Source: Streptomyces sp. ADI96-02
GTDB taxonomy: Bacteria > Actinomycetota > Actinomycetes > Streptomycetales > Streptomycetaceae
DNA: 64,000 nt
NCBI RefSeq assembly: GCF_003846185.1
Contig: NZ_ML123034.1
Location: forward strand, 3,758,826 to 3,822,825
Reading direction: 5' to 3'
A program made the translations under genes and the position numbers. Position 1 is the stretch's first letter, and each line of letters opens with the position of its first letter. The notes below the pieces were generated by a model, which did no database searches, was not told the origin of the DNA, and saw only the letters and a list, made by a program, of their open reading frames with translations. Of this stretch, positions 16,413-25,955 are shown piece by piece.

Positions 16413-19400
16413 ATGCCTGACGACGCAAGCGAGCACCCCACCGTCCGGCCGGACGGGGTCCACCTCCCGTGGCACCGAGCCGCCACGCTGAGCGAGAGGC
16501 TCGGCGGGACTCCGTCGCGGTCCGACCCGGTGCGGGGCGAGAAGCGCCTGGCCATGTGGCGGGAACTGGCACCGCTGACCGGCGAGCGCGCCACCCTGGA
16601 CGCACGGCTGGCACCGCTGGGCGTCGACGCCGCCGAACTGACCGCCCTGCTCGGCGAGAGCGACGACTCCCTCGCCGCCCGCACGGCCGACGAACCCGAC
16701 TGGCACCGCACGTTCCGCCGCTGGTGGGCCGAGGGCATGGCCACGACGGACGCCGCCCGCCGCCTCGACCCCGACATGGGCCTCCTGGAAGTGATCCGCC
16801 CCCTCGTCGAGGGCGCCGTCCACGAACTGGACGCGCTCGTCGAGGAACGCGTACGGGCCAGTGACGACCCCGTCATGGCCGACCCCGGACACATCCTCGA
16901 CGTGGTCCGCGCGACAGCCCCGGCCGCCGACCTGCTCGGCCACGTGCAGCGCACGCTGGTCCTCGAACTCAACATCGCCCGCGTCGAGGAGCGCCTCGGC
17001 GGCGAGACCCCCGAGGAGCGCTTCTCCTCCTACGTCGAGCTGCTGCGGTCACAGGGCAACGCCCTCGCCCTGTGGGACGAGTACCCGGTCCTGGCCCGGC
17101 TGGTGGTGAACCAGCTCCGCTTCTGGATCGACACGCGGGTCGAGCTGATCGACGCCCTCGTCGCCGACCTGCCCGCGCTGCGCGGCGGCCTGCTCCCCTC
17201 CCCCGGACCCCGGCGGCTCGAACGCCTGGAGTTCGGCGCGGGCGACAAGCACCGGCGCGGCCGGTCCGTCGCCATGGTCGAGTTCGACACCGGCACCCTG
17301 GTCTTCAAACCCCGCTCGCTGGCCATGGACACCGCGTTCGACGGGCTCCTGGCCTGGGTCAACCGGCAGCAGCCCCCGCACGACCTGGCCCGGATCGGCG
17401 TCCTGGAGCGCGGCGGCCACGGATGGGTCGAACAGGTCGACACCACCGCGACCACCGACGCCGCCGGCGGCGACCGCTACGCGTGGCGGCTGGGCGCGCT
17501 GACCTCGCTGCTCTACCTCCTGCACGCCACGGACTTCCACTTCGAGAACGTGCTGGCCGCCGGCGAGCACCCGGTCCTCGTCGACCTGGAGGCGCTGCTG
17601 CACAACGACAAGACCGCCGCCGTCGTCAAGATCGACGGGGAGACGGACATCGCGGCGGTCACCCTCGCCGACTCCGTCCAGTCGGTGGGCATCCTGCCCA
17701 ACCACCTGCTGGTGCGCGGCGAGGACGGCACCTTCGGCCTGGACGTCAGCGGACTGGCCGGACACGGCGGCCAGCTCACCCCCATGCCGGTGCCGACCTG
17801 GGAGGACAGCGGCACCGACCGCATGCGGCTGGTCAAGCGCCGGATGGAGATGGACGCCGAGCGCAACCACCCGATGACCGCCGACGGCGAACCGATCGAC
17901 CTGGTCGGCCGGGTCGACGCGTTCGTCGACGGGTTCACCCACGTCTACCGGCTGCTGGAGGCGGGCCGGGACGAACTGCTCGACCCGGCGGGCCCGCTGG
18001 CCGCCTTCGGCTCCGTGCGGACCCGGCTCATCGCCCGGCCCACGCACATCTACGGCCGCCTGCTGCTGGAGAGCACCCACCCCGACTTCCTGCGCGACGG
18101 ACTCGACCACGCCCGCTCCCTCGCCCGGCTGGCCGGCGGCCACGTCGAGATGCCGGAGTCGCGCGAGGCGATGGTCCAGGACGAGGTCGCCGAGCTGACG
18201 CTCGGAGACATCCCCATGTTCACCGTCGACGCGGAGTCCGGGACCCTGCGCGGCGGATTCGACGGCCGGCCGATCGGCACCCGCTACCCGCCGCTCGCCG
18301 CCGTACGGGAACGCCTCGCCGCCCTCGGGGACGCCGACCTCGCCTTCCAGGAGCGCGTCATCCGCTCGTGCGTCGCCGCCACCGCCATGGGCGACAGCGA
18401 CGCGCGCTGGCCCAACTGGCACCGACCCCGCCTGGACGGCGCCGCCGACCCGGGCGACTTCGCCGAGGAGGCCCTGCGGCTGGCCCGCCGGCTCGGCGAC
18501 CTGTGCGTCCGCGACGAACACGGGCTCGGCTGGATCGGACTGGACCTGGTCGACGAGAAGTACTGGCAGTACGCGCCCGCTCCGATCGGCCTCTACACCG
18601 GAACGGCCGGCATCGCGCACGCCCTGGACGCCGTCGCCGCCGTCACCGGTGACGAGGCGACCGGCGAGCTGGCGCGGGCCGCCTTCGACCAGGTGGCGAA
18701 GCGCTCGGTGCTCATCGCCGAGACGCTGGCGTCCCTGGCGAAGAAGCCGGGAGCCGCCGAGTTCGGCATCGGCGCGTTCGGCCCGTTCGGCGGCGCGGTG
18801 TACGCCCTGGCGCACGCCGCCGTACGCCACGACCGCCCCGACTACGCCGAGGCGGCCGCCGCCCTGCTGCCCGCCATCGACGAACTCGTCGAGGAGGACC
18901 CGCTCCTGGACGTCGTCTCCGGCTCGGCGGGCGCGATCCTCGCCCTCCTCGCGCTGGAGAAGGCCCGGCCCGCCGCCGGAGCGGCCCGGATCGCGGCGCG
19001 CTGCGCCGAGCGCCTGCTCGCCACCCGGCAGGAGTGCGCCGAGGGCTGGGGCTGGGCCACCCCCATCAACCCCGAGGCGCCGCTGGCCGGGTTCTCGCAC
19101 GGGGCCTCCGGCATCGCGTACGCGCTCGCCCGGCTCGACGCCGTCGCCCCGCGCCCGGAGTACGGCGAGGCCGTCCGGAACGCGCTGCGGTACGAGCGGA
19201 CCGTCTTCGACCCGGAGCTGCGCACCTGGCGCGACCTGCGCCCCGCCAACCTCGGCGGACGCACCGTCATGAACGCCTGGTGCCACGGGGCCCCGGGCAT
19301 CGCGCTGGCCCGCGACGCGTTCCAGGGGCTCGGGACCGCCGCCGACCTGGCCGACCTGGTCGAGAGCGACCGGCACACCGCCGTCCTCGCCGCCGTCTCG

Positions 19401-19727
19401 ACGGGCCTCGACCTCGACCCGGTGTCCGGGCTGGGCAACCACAGCCTGTGCCACGGGGACGTGGGCAACCTGCTCATCATCGAGGCGAGCGCGCGAGCCG
19501 ACCGGGAACCCGAGGTCGCCGGCCTGCTGCCCCGGGTGTGGAACACGCTCCTGCACGAGGGCCGGGAGAACGGGTGGCTGTGCGGCGTCCCGAAGGGGGT
19601 GGAGACGCCCGGCCTGATGACCGGGCTGGCCGGCATCGCCTGGGGGCTGGCGCGCAAGGCCGCCCCCGAGCGGGTGCCGGACCTGCTGACCCTGGCCGCC
19701 CCCGCCGGGCCGGGAGGGACGCCGTGA
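16413..19727 (+). CDS. lanM: Class II lanthipeptide synthetase LanM
   Basis: 1104 aa, usual LanM size. The N-terminal dehydratase (to about residue 700) shows FKPRSLAMD and DFHFENVLAAGEHPVLVDLEAL, where phosphorylation and elimination of Ser/Thr take place. The C-terminal LanC-like cyclase (about 750-1104) carries the zinc ligands Cys957 (WCHG) and Cys1013-His1014 (LCHG), with GLYTGTAGIAHAL and HGASGIAYAL repeats. It is the only synthetase here, so it presumably processes both precursors. The ATG at 16413 follows AAGGAAGAG; the stop overlaps the next gene by 4 nt. Confidence 0.96.
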   Translation: MPDDASEHPTVRPDGVHLPWHRAATLSERLGGTPSRSDPVRGEKRLAMWRELAPLTGERATLDARLAPLGVDAAELTALLGESDDSLAARTADEPDWHRTFRRWWAEGMATTDAARRLDPDMGLLEVIRPLVEGAVHELDALVEERVRASDDPVMADPGHILDVVRATAPAADLLGHVQRTLVLELNIARVEERLGGETPEERFSSYVELLRSQGNALALWDEYPVLARLVVNQLRFWIDTRVELIDALVADLPALRGGLLPSPGPRRLERLEFGAGDKHRRGRSVAMVEFDTGTLVFKPRSLAMDTAFDGLLAWVNRQQPPHDLARIGVLERGGHGWVEQVDTTATTDAAGGDRYAWRLGALTSLLYLLHATDFHFENVLAAGEHPVLVDLEALLHNDKTAAVVKIDGETDIAAVTLADSVQSVGILPNHLLVRGEDGTFGLDVSGLAGHGGQLTPMPVPTWEDSGTDRMRLVKRRMEMDAERNHPMTADGEPIDLVGRVDAFVDGFTHVYRLLEAGRDELLDPAGPLAAFGSVRTRLIARPTHIYGRLLLESTHPDFLRDGLDHARSLARLAGGHVEMPESREAMVQDEVAELTLGDIPMFTVDAESGTLRGGFDGRPIGTRYPPLAAVRERLAALGDADLAFQERVIRSCVAATAMGDSDARWPNWHRPRLDGAADPGDFAEEALRLARRLGDLCVRDEHGLGWIGLDLVDEKYWQYAPAPIGLYTGTAGIAHALDAVAAVTGDEATGELARAAFDQVAKRSVLIAETLASLAKKPGAAEFGIGAFGPFGGAVYALAHAAVRHDRPDYAEAAAALLPAIDELVEEDPLLDVVSGSAGAILALLALEKARPAAGAARIAARCAERLLATRQECAEGWGWATPINPEAPLAGFSHGASGIAYALARLDAVAPRPEYGEAVRNALRYERTVFDPELRTWRDLRPANLGGRTVMNAWCHGAPGIALARDAFQGLGTAADLADLVESDRHTAVLAAVSTGLDLDPVSGLGNHSLCHGDVGNLLIIEASARADREPEVAGLLPRVWNTLLHEGRENGWLCGVPKGVETPGLMTGLAGIAWGLARKAAPERVPDLLTLAAPAGPGGTP

Positions 19728-20233
19728 CCGGCGGGCCCGCGCCGGCGGCCCCGCCGGACGGCGCGCTCGCGGACGGCGTCTACCGGCCGAGCATGGTGGC
19801 GGCCTACCGCGCCAACCCGCGCGGCGCGGCCCGTACCGGCTTCCACCCCGAACGGATGCGCCCGCGCTGGCGGTGGGCCCTGGCCGGGGCCCTGCTGCTC
19901 GCCGCCACGGTGGCGGCGGGCCTCGTGGTGCGGGTGCCGGTCGGGCCGACCGGCACCCTGGCCGGGGCCGACGGACGCCGGGGCGTGCTCGCCTTCCCCG
20001 GCTTCAGCCCGCCGGCCAAGGGCAGCGACGTCCTGCTGCGCGTCGACGGCCGGGCCCTGGAGGGCCGGGTCGAGGACTTCCGGGCCGGGCAGGGCGGAGC
20101 CCGGGTCACCATGCTGCTCGTCGAACTCCCCGACGGCGTCGCCGACGGGCTGGAGGAGGGCGCGAGCGTCGTCCTCGACCAGGGCACCCGCCCGCTGCTC
20201 ATGGACATCTGGGACGGAAGGGGCGACCAGTGA
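19724..20233 (+). CDS. Single-TM lanthipeptide cluster protein, HlyD-like mini-adaptor
   Basis: 169 aa, not confidently recognised. There are ~48 cytoplasmic residues (YRPSMVAAYRANPRGAART), one helix around 50-71, then a short extracytoplasmic beta-rich part (GVLAFPGF...KGSDVLLRVDGR...VTMLLVEL...EGASVVLDQGTRPLL). That layout resembles a shortened HlyD/membrane-fusion protein without the hairpin. Its GTG overlaps the lanM stop and its stop overlaps the lanT GTG, so it is made with both. A scaffold or export adaptor for LanT is the best guess. Confidence 0.75.
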   Translation: MTGGPAPAAPPDGALADGVYRPSMVAAYRANPRGAARTGFHPERMRPRWRWALAGALLLAATVAAGLVVRVPVGPTGTLAGADGRRGVLAFPGFSPPAKGSDVLLRVDGRALEGRVEDFRAGQGGARVTMLLVELPDGVADGLEEGASVVLDQGTRPLLMDIWDGRGDQ

Positions 20234-22377
20234 CCGCGACGCGCCGCAGGGTGCCCGTACGGCTCCAGTCCAGCTCGGTCGAGTGCGGCGTCGCCGCGCT
20301 CGCCATGGTGCTCGGCCACCACGGACGCGCCACTCCCGTCGCGGAGCTGCGGGACCGGATGGTGCTCTCCCGCGACGGGGCGAGCGCGGCGGCCATCGCC
20401 CGCCAGGCGCGTGAACTGGGCATGAGGGTGCGGGCCTTCCGCGCGGAGCCGGAGGCCCTGCGGGGGCTCGCCCTGCCGCTGATCGCGCACTGGGGCATGA
20501 ACCACTTCGTCGTCATCGAGCGCTTCACCCGCCGAGGCGTCGACATCGTCGACCCGGCGTCCGGGCGGCGGCGCATCACGTACGCGGAGCTGGACACGTC
20601 CTTCACCGGGGTGGCGCTGGAGCTGGAGCCGACCGACGACCTCGAACGCCGCGACGCCGTCGAGGCGGGGCTGTGGTCCTTCGTCCGGCCCTTCCTGCCC
20701 CGTTCCGTCTCCGTCGTCTCCGCCGTCATCGGGGCCTCGGCCGCGCTCACGCTCCTCGGACTGCTCCCGGCCTTCCTGACGGCGTACGTCGTCGACCGCG
20801 TCCTGCCCGGCCGCAGCGAGGGCACCCTGCTGATCCTGGCGGCGGGCCTCGTCGCGTACACCGTGAGCCACGCCCTGACGACGCTGGCGCGGGCCGAGCT
20901 GCTGCTGTGGCTCCAGACCCGCATGGACTGGTCGATGATGGGCACGTTCCTGCGCCATCTGATGTCCCTGCCGTACAAGTTCTTCCAACTGCGCACCGGG
21001 GGCGACCTGCTCGTACGGGTGTCGAGCATGACGTACGTCCGCGACGCCGTCTCCAGCCAGCTCCTCGCGGTCCTCCTCGACGTCGCCCTGCTGGGCGTCT
21101 ACCTCGTGGTGATCGGCTTCACGTCGATGCTCTTCGTCGGGGCGATCCTCGCCGTGGCGGCCGTCCAGCTCGCCGTCATGTTCGCCTCCGCGCGGACCGC
21201 GCAGCGGCTGACCGAACGCGAACTCCAGGCGCTCGGCGAGGCGCAGAGCACGCTCCTGGAGGCGGTGACCGGTGCCGAGACGGTCAAGTCGGCCGGCGCG
21301 GAGCACGTGGTGGTGCGCCGGTGGTCGGAGAAGTTCACCGAGCAGTTGGAGTCCTCCGTACGCCGGAGCAGACTGGACAACGCGATCGACGGCGTCCTCG
21401 GCATGCTGAGCACCGCCTCGCCGCTGCTCATGCTGGTGCTCGGCGCGTACCTCGTGTTCAGCGACGCCCTGTCGCTGGGGACGATGCTCGCGCTCATCGC
21501 ACTGGCCGGGGCCGCGCTCGCACCGGTCGCCCAACTCGGGCGCGGGATCAAGACGTTCCAGACCATCCGGGTCCACCTCGACCGGCTGCGCGACGTGATC
21601 GACGAGCCGCCGGAGTCCCTGGGCCAGGGGGAGGGGAAGGCGGACCTGAGCGAGCCGATCACCCTGAGCGACGTCAGCTTCCGCTACTCCGGGGACGGGC
21701 CGGAGGCGCTGTCGGGCATCTCCCTCACCGTCCGTCCGGGCGAGAAGATCGCCATCGTCGGCGCGAGCGGTTCGGGGAAGTCGACCCTGGCCCGCCTCAT
21801 CCTCGGCCTCTACGACCCGACCGAGGGGGAGATCACCTACGGCTCCACGCCGTTGACCGAACTGGACCTCGGCCACCTGCGCCGCCAGTGCGGTGTGGTC
21901 ACCCAGGACGCGGACATCTTCAGCGGCTCGGTGCTGACCAACATCGCGCTGGTCGTGCCCGACGCCACCCTGGACGAGGTCGTGGCGGCGGCCCGCCTCG
22001 CCGCGGTCCACGACGACATCACCCGTATGCCGATGGGGTACGAGACGATCCTCGGCGAGGGCGGCAACGGCCTCTCCGGAGGGCAGCGGCAGCGCGTGGC
22101 GCTGGCCCGCGCCGTCGTGCACCGGCCGAGGGTCCTGCTGCTGGACGAGGCCACCAGCCACCTCGACGCGACCACCGAGGCGGTGGTGCACGCGAACCTG
22201 TCGGAGCTCGACTGCACCCGCATCGTCATCGCCCACCGGCTGAGCACCGTGCGCGACGCCGACCGCATCCTGGTGATCGACCGCGGTCGGATCGTCGAGG
22301 ACGGCGACCACGGGCAACTCGTCGCGCGCGGCGGCGCGTACGCGGCCCTCGTCGGACAGCAACTGGTCCATGACTGA
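20230..22377 (+). CDS. lanT: Lanthipeptide leader peptidase/ABC exporter LanT
   Basis: 715 aa AMS/PCAT-type transporter. The N-terminal C39 peptidase has catalytic Cys19 (SSSVECGVAALAMVLG), His92 (HWGMNHFVV) and Asp108. A six-helix ABC exporter domain follows (about 150-430). The nucleotide-binding domain has GASGSGKST, LSGGQRQRVALARA and VLLLDEATSHLD. The C39 domain should cut both leaders after GG (A1) and AG (A2) during export. GTG start coupled by overlap to the preceding gene. Confidence 0.96.
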   Translation: MTATRRRVPVRLQSSSVECGVAALAMVLGHHGRATPVAELRDRMVLSRDGASAAAIARQARELGMRVRAFRAEPEALRGLALPLIAHWGMNHFVVIERFTRRGVDIVDPASGRRRITYAELDTSFTGVALELEPTDDLERRDAVEAGLWSFVRPFLPRSVSVVSAVIGASAALTLLGLLPAFLTAYVVDRVLPGRSEGTLLILAAGLVAYTVSHALTTLARAELLLWLQTRMDWSMMGTFLRHLMSLPYKFFQLRTGGDLLVRVSSMTYVRDAVSSQLLAVLLDVALLGVYLVVIGFTSMLFVGAILAVAAVQLAVMFASARTAQRLTERELQALGEAQSTLLEAVTGAETVKSAGAEHVVVRRWSEKFTEQLESSVRRSRLDNAIDGVLGMLSTASPLLMLVLGAYLVFSDALSLGTMLALIALAGAALAPVAQLGRGIKTFQTIRVHLDRLRDVIDEPPESLGQGEGKADLSEPITLSDVSFRYSGDGPEALSGISLTVRPGEKIAIVGASGSGKSTLARLILGLYDPTEGEITYGSTPLTELDLGHLRRQCGVVTQDADIFSGSVLTNIALVVPDATLDEVVAAARLAAVHDDITRMPMGYETILGEGGNGLSGGQRQRVALARAVVHRPRVLLLDEATSHLDATTEAVVHANLSELDCTRIVIAHRLSTVRDADRILVIDRGRIVEDGDHGQLVARGGAYAALVGQQLVHD

Positions 22378-23014
22378 CGGATCGCCGCCAACGGCCCCGC
22401 GTTCCGGCGCGGGCCGGGATGCTGGGAGCGTGACCTCGACGACGCGGACCCGGGCGGCGCTCCTGAAGCGGCTGCGCACGCTGACCCTCCTGGAGGCGGC
22501 GAACATCGCCCTGATCGGCTGGGCGGTGTTCGCGGCCCTCGGCGCGCCCTTCAGCCCGGCGAACGCCGCCGGTTACGGACTGGTCGCCGTACTCCTGATC
22601 GTCGGCTCGGCGTACTGGGCGCTGAAGCTGCGCCAACTGCGCACCGGGGCGCGCAAGCCGCCCCTGATCGGGCTGTTCTGGTGGCTCCGGCCGCTGTGCG
22701 CCCTCGCCCTGGCGGCCGGCCTCGCGGTCCTCGCCGTCGCGGCGCCGGGCCGTCCGCCGTCCGCATGGGTCCCCGGCCTGGTGCTGTACGGGCTGGCCCT
22801 GGCGGAGTACGTCAACTACTTCCACCGGCAGCTGATGCACGACACCCGGGCGGACTGGCGCAGGCTGCTGCGCACCCGCCGCCCGCGCAGGTCGCATCTC
22901 GCGGAGGACCTGCGCACACACCGCGATGACCGTGTACGAACCAGCGGCCCCCACGGCCGTGCCCGGCGGCGTCCGGCACGGCAGCCGCGCGAGACCGAGG
23001 AACGGTGTTCATGA
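22370..23014 (+). CDS. Four-helix membrane protein of the lanthipeptide cluster
   Basis: 214 aa, no recognised family. Four hydrophobic helices are visible (around 41-61, 66-84, 100-127, 131-150), with a strongly basic Arg-rich C-terminus (about 158-214) ending RQPRETEERCS. It overlaps lanT by 8 nt and the next ATPase by 4 nt (ATGA), so it belongs to the operon. A GTG at 22430 is an alternative start giving a shorter N-terminus. The role may be immunity or transport; the sequence does not say which. Confidence 0.75.
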   Translation: MTDGSPPTAPRSGAGRDAGSVTSTTRTRAALLKRLRTLTLLEAANIALIGWAVFAALGAPFSPANAAGYGLVAVLLIVGSAYWALKLRQLRTGARKPPLIGLFWWLRPLCALALAAGLAVLAVAAPGRPPSAWVPGLVLYGLALAEYVNYFHRQLMHDTRADWRRLLRTRRPRRSHLAEDLRTHRDDRVRTSGPHGRARRRPARQPRETEERCS

Positions 23015-23961
23015 CCCCACCGGAAGCGAAGGGGGCGTCGGCCCCGGCCGGCGGCCTGCCCATCGAGATCGCCGCCCTGTCGAAGCGGTACCGCGACACC
23101 TGGGCGGTGGAGGACCTGTCCTTCACGGTCGCGCCGGGACGCGTCACCGGCTTCCTCGGCCCGAACGGGGCCGGCAAGACGACGACGCTCCGCATGCTCC
23201 TCGGCCTCACCGCCCCGACGTCCGGGACCGCGACCGTCGGCGGACGGCGCTACCGCGACCTGGCGCAGCCGCTCGCAACCGTCGGGGCGATGCTCGACGA
23301 GTCCGGCGCGCACCGCAGGCGTACGGGCCGCGACCACCTGCGCGTGCAGTGCGCGGCGACGGGACTTCCGGCCCGGCGGGCCGACGAGGTGCTCGACCGC
23401 GTCGGCCTCCTCCGGGCGGGGAGGAAACGCTACGAGGAGTACTCGCTGGGCATGCGGCAACGGCTCAACCTGGCCCAGGCGCTGCTCGGCGATCCGCCCG
23501 TCCTGGTCCTCGACGAACCGGCCAACGGCCTCGATCCGGAGGGCATCGCCTGGATGCGCGCCCTGCTGCGGAACCTGGCCGCCGAGGGCCGCACGGTGCT
23601 CGTCTCCAGCCACCTCATCTCCGAGGTCGAGCAGACGGCCGACGACCTCGTGATCATCAGCCGGGGACGGCTGGTCGCGGAGGGGTCGAGCCGCGAGATC
23701 GCCGGGCGGGTACGGGGCGAGGCCCGGGTGCGGGTGCGCTCCTCCCGGCCCGCGGAGCTGGCGGCGGCGCTCGCGGCGGCGGGAGCGACGGTGTCCCCGC
23801 CCGCCGGGGACGGCCTCCTGATCGTGGGCGGCCTCGGGACGGCCGCGGTGGCCGCCGTCGCCGCCGGACACGGCGGGGAACTGTACGAACTGGCCGAGGA
23901 AGCCCCCGATCTGGAGCAGGCGTTCCTGCGGCTGACGCAGGGGAAGGCGGAGATCCGGTGA
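23011..23961 (+). CDS. ABC transporter ATP-binding protein, LanF-like immunity
   Basis: 316 aa ATPase of the bacitracin/lantibiotic-resistance (BcrA/LanF) type. Walker A is GPNGAGKTT, the signature EYSLGMRQRLNLAQALLG, Walker B VLVLDEPANGLDPEG, followed by VLVSSHLISEVEQTADD. It pairs with the permease that follows. Position at the end of a lanthipeptide operon suggests producer self-protection. The ATG at 23011 (ATGA with the preceding stop) has GAGG ten bases upstream; the GTG at 23005 is a less likely start. Confidence 0.9.
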   Translation: MTPPEAKGASAPAGGLPIEIAALSKRYRDTWAVEDLSFTVAPGRVTGFLGPNGAGKTTTLRMLLGLTAPTSGTATVGGRRYRDLAQPLATVGAMLDESGAHRRRTGRDHLRVQCAATGLPARRADEVLDRVGLLRAGRKRYEEYSLGMRQRLNLAQALLGDPPVLVLDEPANGLDPEGIAWMRALLRNLAAEGRTVLVSSHLISEVEQTADDLVIISRGRLVAEGSSREIAGRVRGEARVRVRSSRPAELAAALAAAGATVSPPAGDGLLIVGGLGTAAVAAVAAGHGGELYELAEEAPDLEQAFLRLTQGKAEIR

Positions 23962-24839
23962 TGGGACTGATCGGCAGCGAACTGCTCAAGGTCCGTACGC
24001 TGCGCACCTGGTGGATCGCCGGGCTCTGCATGGCCGTGGCGGCGGTTCTGCCGGCGCTGTGGAACAGCTGGCAGGCCCACACCTTCATGCAGCCCTTCGA
24101 GGATTACCTGGCGGGCGCGGTCCTGACCCCCCGCGAGGACATGTCGGCCGAGCAGGTCGGTGCGATGCGCGACCTCTGGGAGAGGCAGAGCGCTCCCGAC
24201 CGCATCGCCGCCGCTCTCTACACCTCCGGGCAGACCGCCGGGCTGCTGCTGGCGGGCGTGCTGGGCGTCCTGCTGGTGACGAACGAGTACCAGTACCGGA
24301 CCCTGACGGCCACATTCCTGGCCGTGCCCCGCCGGGGCCGCGTGATCGCGGCCAAGCTCGTCGCGGTGCTGGTCTGCTGCGCCGGGCTGTGGCTGGTGGC
24401 GACGGCGGGCGGGCTCGTCGTCGGCGGCGTCTTCCTCGCCTCCCAGGGCGCCGGTCCCGGGCTGGGCGACGGCGACGTGGCCGGCGCGGTCCTGCTGAAC
24501 CTGGCCGCCTACCTGGTGTGGGGCGTGTTCGGCTTCGGGCTGGGGGCGCTCATCCGCAGCCAGACCGCCGCGACCGTCACCGCCGCCGTGCTGTACTTCC
24601 TGTCCTCGGTCGTCGTGGCCTTCGCGTTCCAGGCCGTCCACGACCTCGTCCTCGAAGAGGACTGGGTGCTCCAGGCGCAGGTGCTGCTGCCCGGCGTCGC
24701 GTCCCAGATCATGACCACGCCCGGCGAACTGTTCTCCGGGGCCCCGGCCGCGTGGACGGGGGCCGTGGTGCTCGTCGCCTACGGCCTGCTCGGCGGCCTC
24801 ACCGGGACGCTGCTCCTGCGGCGGCGGGACGTGACCTGA
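23961..24839 (+). CDS. ABC transporter permease, LanEG-like immunity
   Basis: 292 aa with about six hydrophobic segments. It opens IGSELLKVRTLRTWWIAG, a typical start for ABC-2/BcrB-like permeases, and contains LLVTNEYQYRTLTATFLAVPRRGRVIAAKL, the conserved cytoplasmic loop of that group. It immediately follows its ATPase. Probably the membrane half of a lanthipeptide immunity exporter. It ends the plus-strand operon; the SARP gene is convergent. Confidence 0.9.
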   Translation: MGLIGSELLKVRTLRTWWIAGLCMAVAAVLPALWNSWQAHTFMQPFEDYLAGAVLTPREDMSAEQVGAMRDLWERQSAPDRIAAALYTSGQTAGLLLAGVLGVLLVTNEYQYRTLTATFLAVPRRGRVIAAKLVAVLVCCAGLWLVATAGGLVVGGVFLASQGAGPGLGDGDVAGAVLLNLAAYLVWGVFGFGLGALIRSQTAATVTAAVLYFLSSVVVAFAFQAVHDLVLEEDWVLQAQVLLPGVASQIMTTPGELFSGAPAAWTGAVVLVAYGLLGGLTGTLLLRRRDVT

Positions 24840-24992
24840 GCCCGGTGCTCCCTCGGCGGTCGGCGCGGTCCGGCGGCCCCGCGGCCCGGAACCGTGCCGA
24901 CGGACCGCCCGGCCCCGCCGCCCGGTCCGGCTGCCGCGCCCGCCGCCGCGCCCGCCGCCCGTCCCGCGCCGCTCCCGCACCGGCCCGCCGCG

Positions 24993-25955
24993 TCAGGAGG
25001 GCAGGGTCCGCGGGGGTCTTCGGCACTGGCACCGCTCCGCCGCGACCTGCGCCCTGGACGCGACGAGCCGCAGCGCCTCCTCGCGGTCCCAGTTGAGCGC
25101 CGCGCTCCGCATCGCCTCGATACCGGGCGGCAGATCGAGCCCCAGGTCCTCCGCGAACAGCCGCTGGCAGCGCTTGACCACCGACAGCGTGCCCACCGCG
25201 TCGCCGTGCAGGCAGTGCACCGCCGCGAGCAGTTCCCACAGGTGCTGCCGGTAGGGGGCCTCCGCGATGACGCTCTCGATGCGGTAGGCCAGCATGCTGG
25301 TGCGGCCGGCCAGGACCGAGGCGGTGAAGAGGTCCTGATAGGCGTCGAAACGGATGTTGTTGAGCCCCGCTATGTGGGCGTTGAACCACCGTGTGGGCGG
25401 GAGGTCCTGCCCGAACGGCCCCCTCCACAGGCCCACGGCCTGCTCCAGTGCGCCGACCGCCGCCTCGTGGGAGCCGGCCAGAAGCCAGTTCCGGCCACGT
25501 TGGACGGCCGCGGTGAAATGCGGAAGGTCGAACTCCTCGGCCGCGATCTCCAGTCCGTATCCGCACTGGCCGCCCCGGTAGGTCCGCACCCGCTCACCGA
25601 GCCCCGGCTCGACCTCGTCGAGGTCCCTGCGCAGTCCCGTGACGTGGCTGCGGAGGTTGGCGGTGGCCGACACCGGGGGCTCGTCCCACAGGATCTCGCT
25701 GAACTCCGCGATGCCGATGGGCTGGCCGAAGCGGAGCAGGCACGCGGTCAGGACGGCCCGCCGGACGGGCGAGGTGACGGACAGGGTGGTGCCTCGGACG
25801 GACAGCTGCCCGAGCACGCCGAAGAACGGTTCGGGGAGGACGTCCGCCGTGCGGACCGGCGCCGCCTCGGCGGCCGGGGGCGCGCTCGCCGGTCCGGGCC
25901 ACGCGGTGTGGGGGGCGGGGCCGGAGGGAAGACCGGCCCGTGGGGTGTGGATCAA
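24993..25955 (-). CDS. SARP family transcriptional activator
   Basis: 320 aa from the TTG at 25955. Residues about 45-125 are the OmpR-like winged helix of SARPs (VTSPVRRAVLTACLLRFGQPIGIAEFSEILWDE, NLRSHVTGLRRDLDE), followed by a bacterial transcriptional activation domain (about 130-280). The TTG overlaps the TGA of a 48-aa ORF (TTGA) and has a GGGGGGA ribosome site six bases upstream, so I prefer it over the GTG at 25976, which lacks one. It is convergent with the lanthipeptide operon and is its likely activator; SARPs commonly sit in such clusters. Confidence 0.88.
   Translation of the reverse strand: MIHTPRAGLPSGPAPHTAWPGPASAPPAAEAAPVRTADVLPEPFFGVLGQLSVRGTTLSVTSPVRRAVLTACLLRFGQPIGIAEFSEILWDEPPVSATANLRSHVTGLRRDLDEVEPGLGERVRTYRGGQCGYGLEIAAEEFDLPHFTAAVQRGRNWLLAGSHEAAVGALEQAVGLWRGPFGQDLPPTRWFNAHIAGLNNIRFDAYQDLFTASVLAGRTSMLAYRIESVIAEAPYRQHLWELLAAVHCLHGDAVGTLSVVKRCQRLFAEDLGLDLPPGIEAMRSAALNWDREEALRLVASRAQVAAERCQCRRPPRTLPS

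Noticed and set aside
17049..19556. 835-codon open frame antisense to lanM
   Set aside because: Composition is typical of antisense frames in high-GC DNA and no domain is visible.
19804..22506. 900-codon frame antisense to lanT
   Set aside because: Same reason; lanT on the plus strand has all catalytic motifs.
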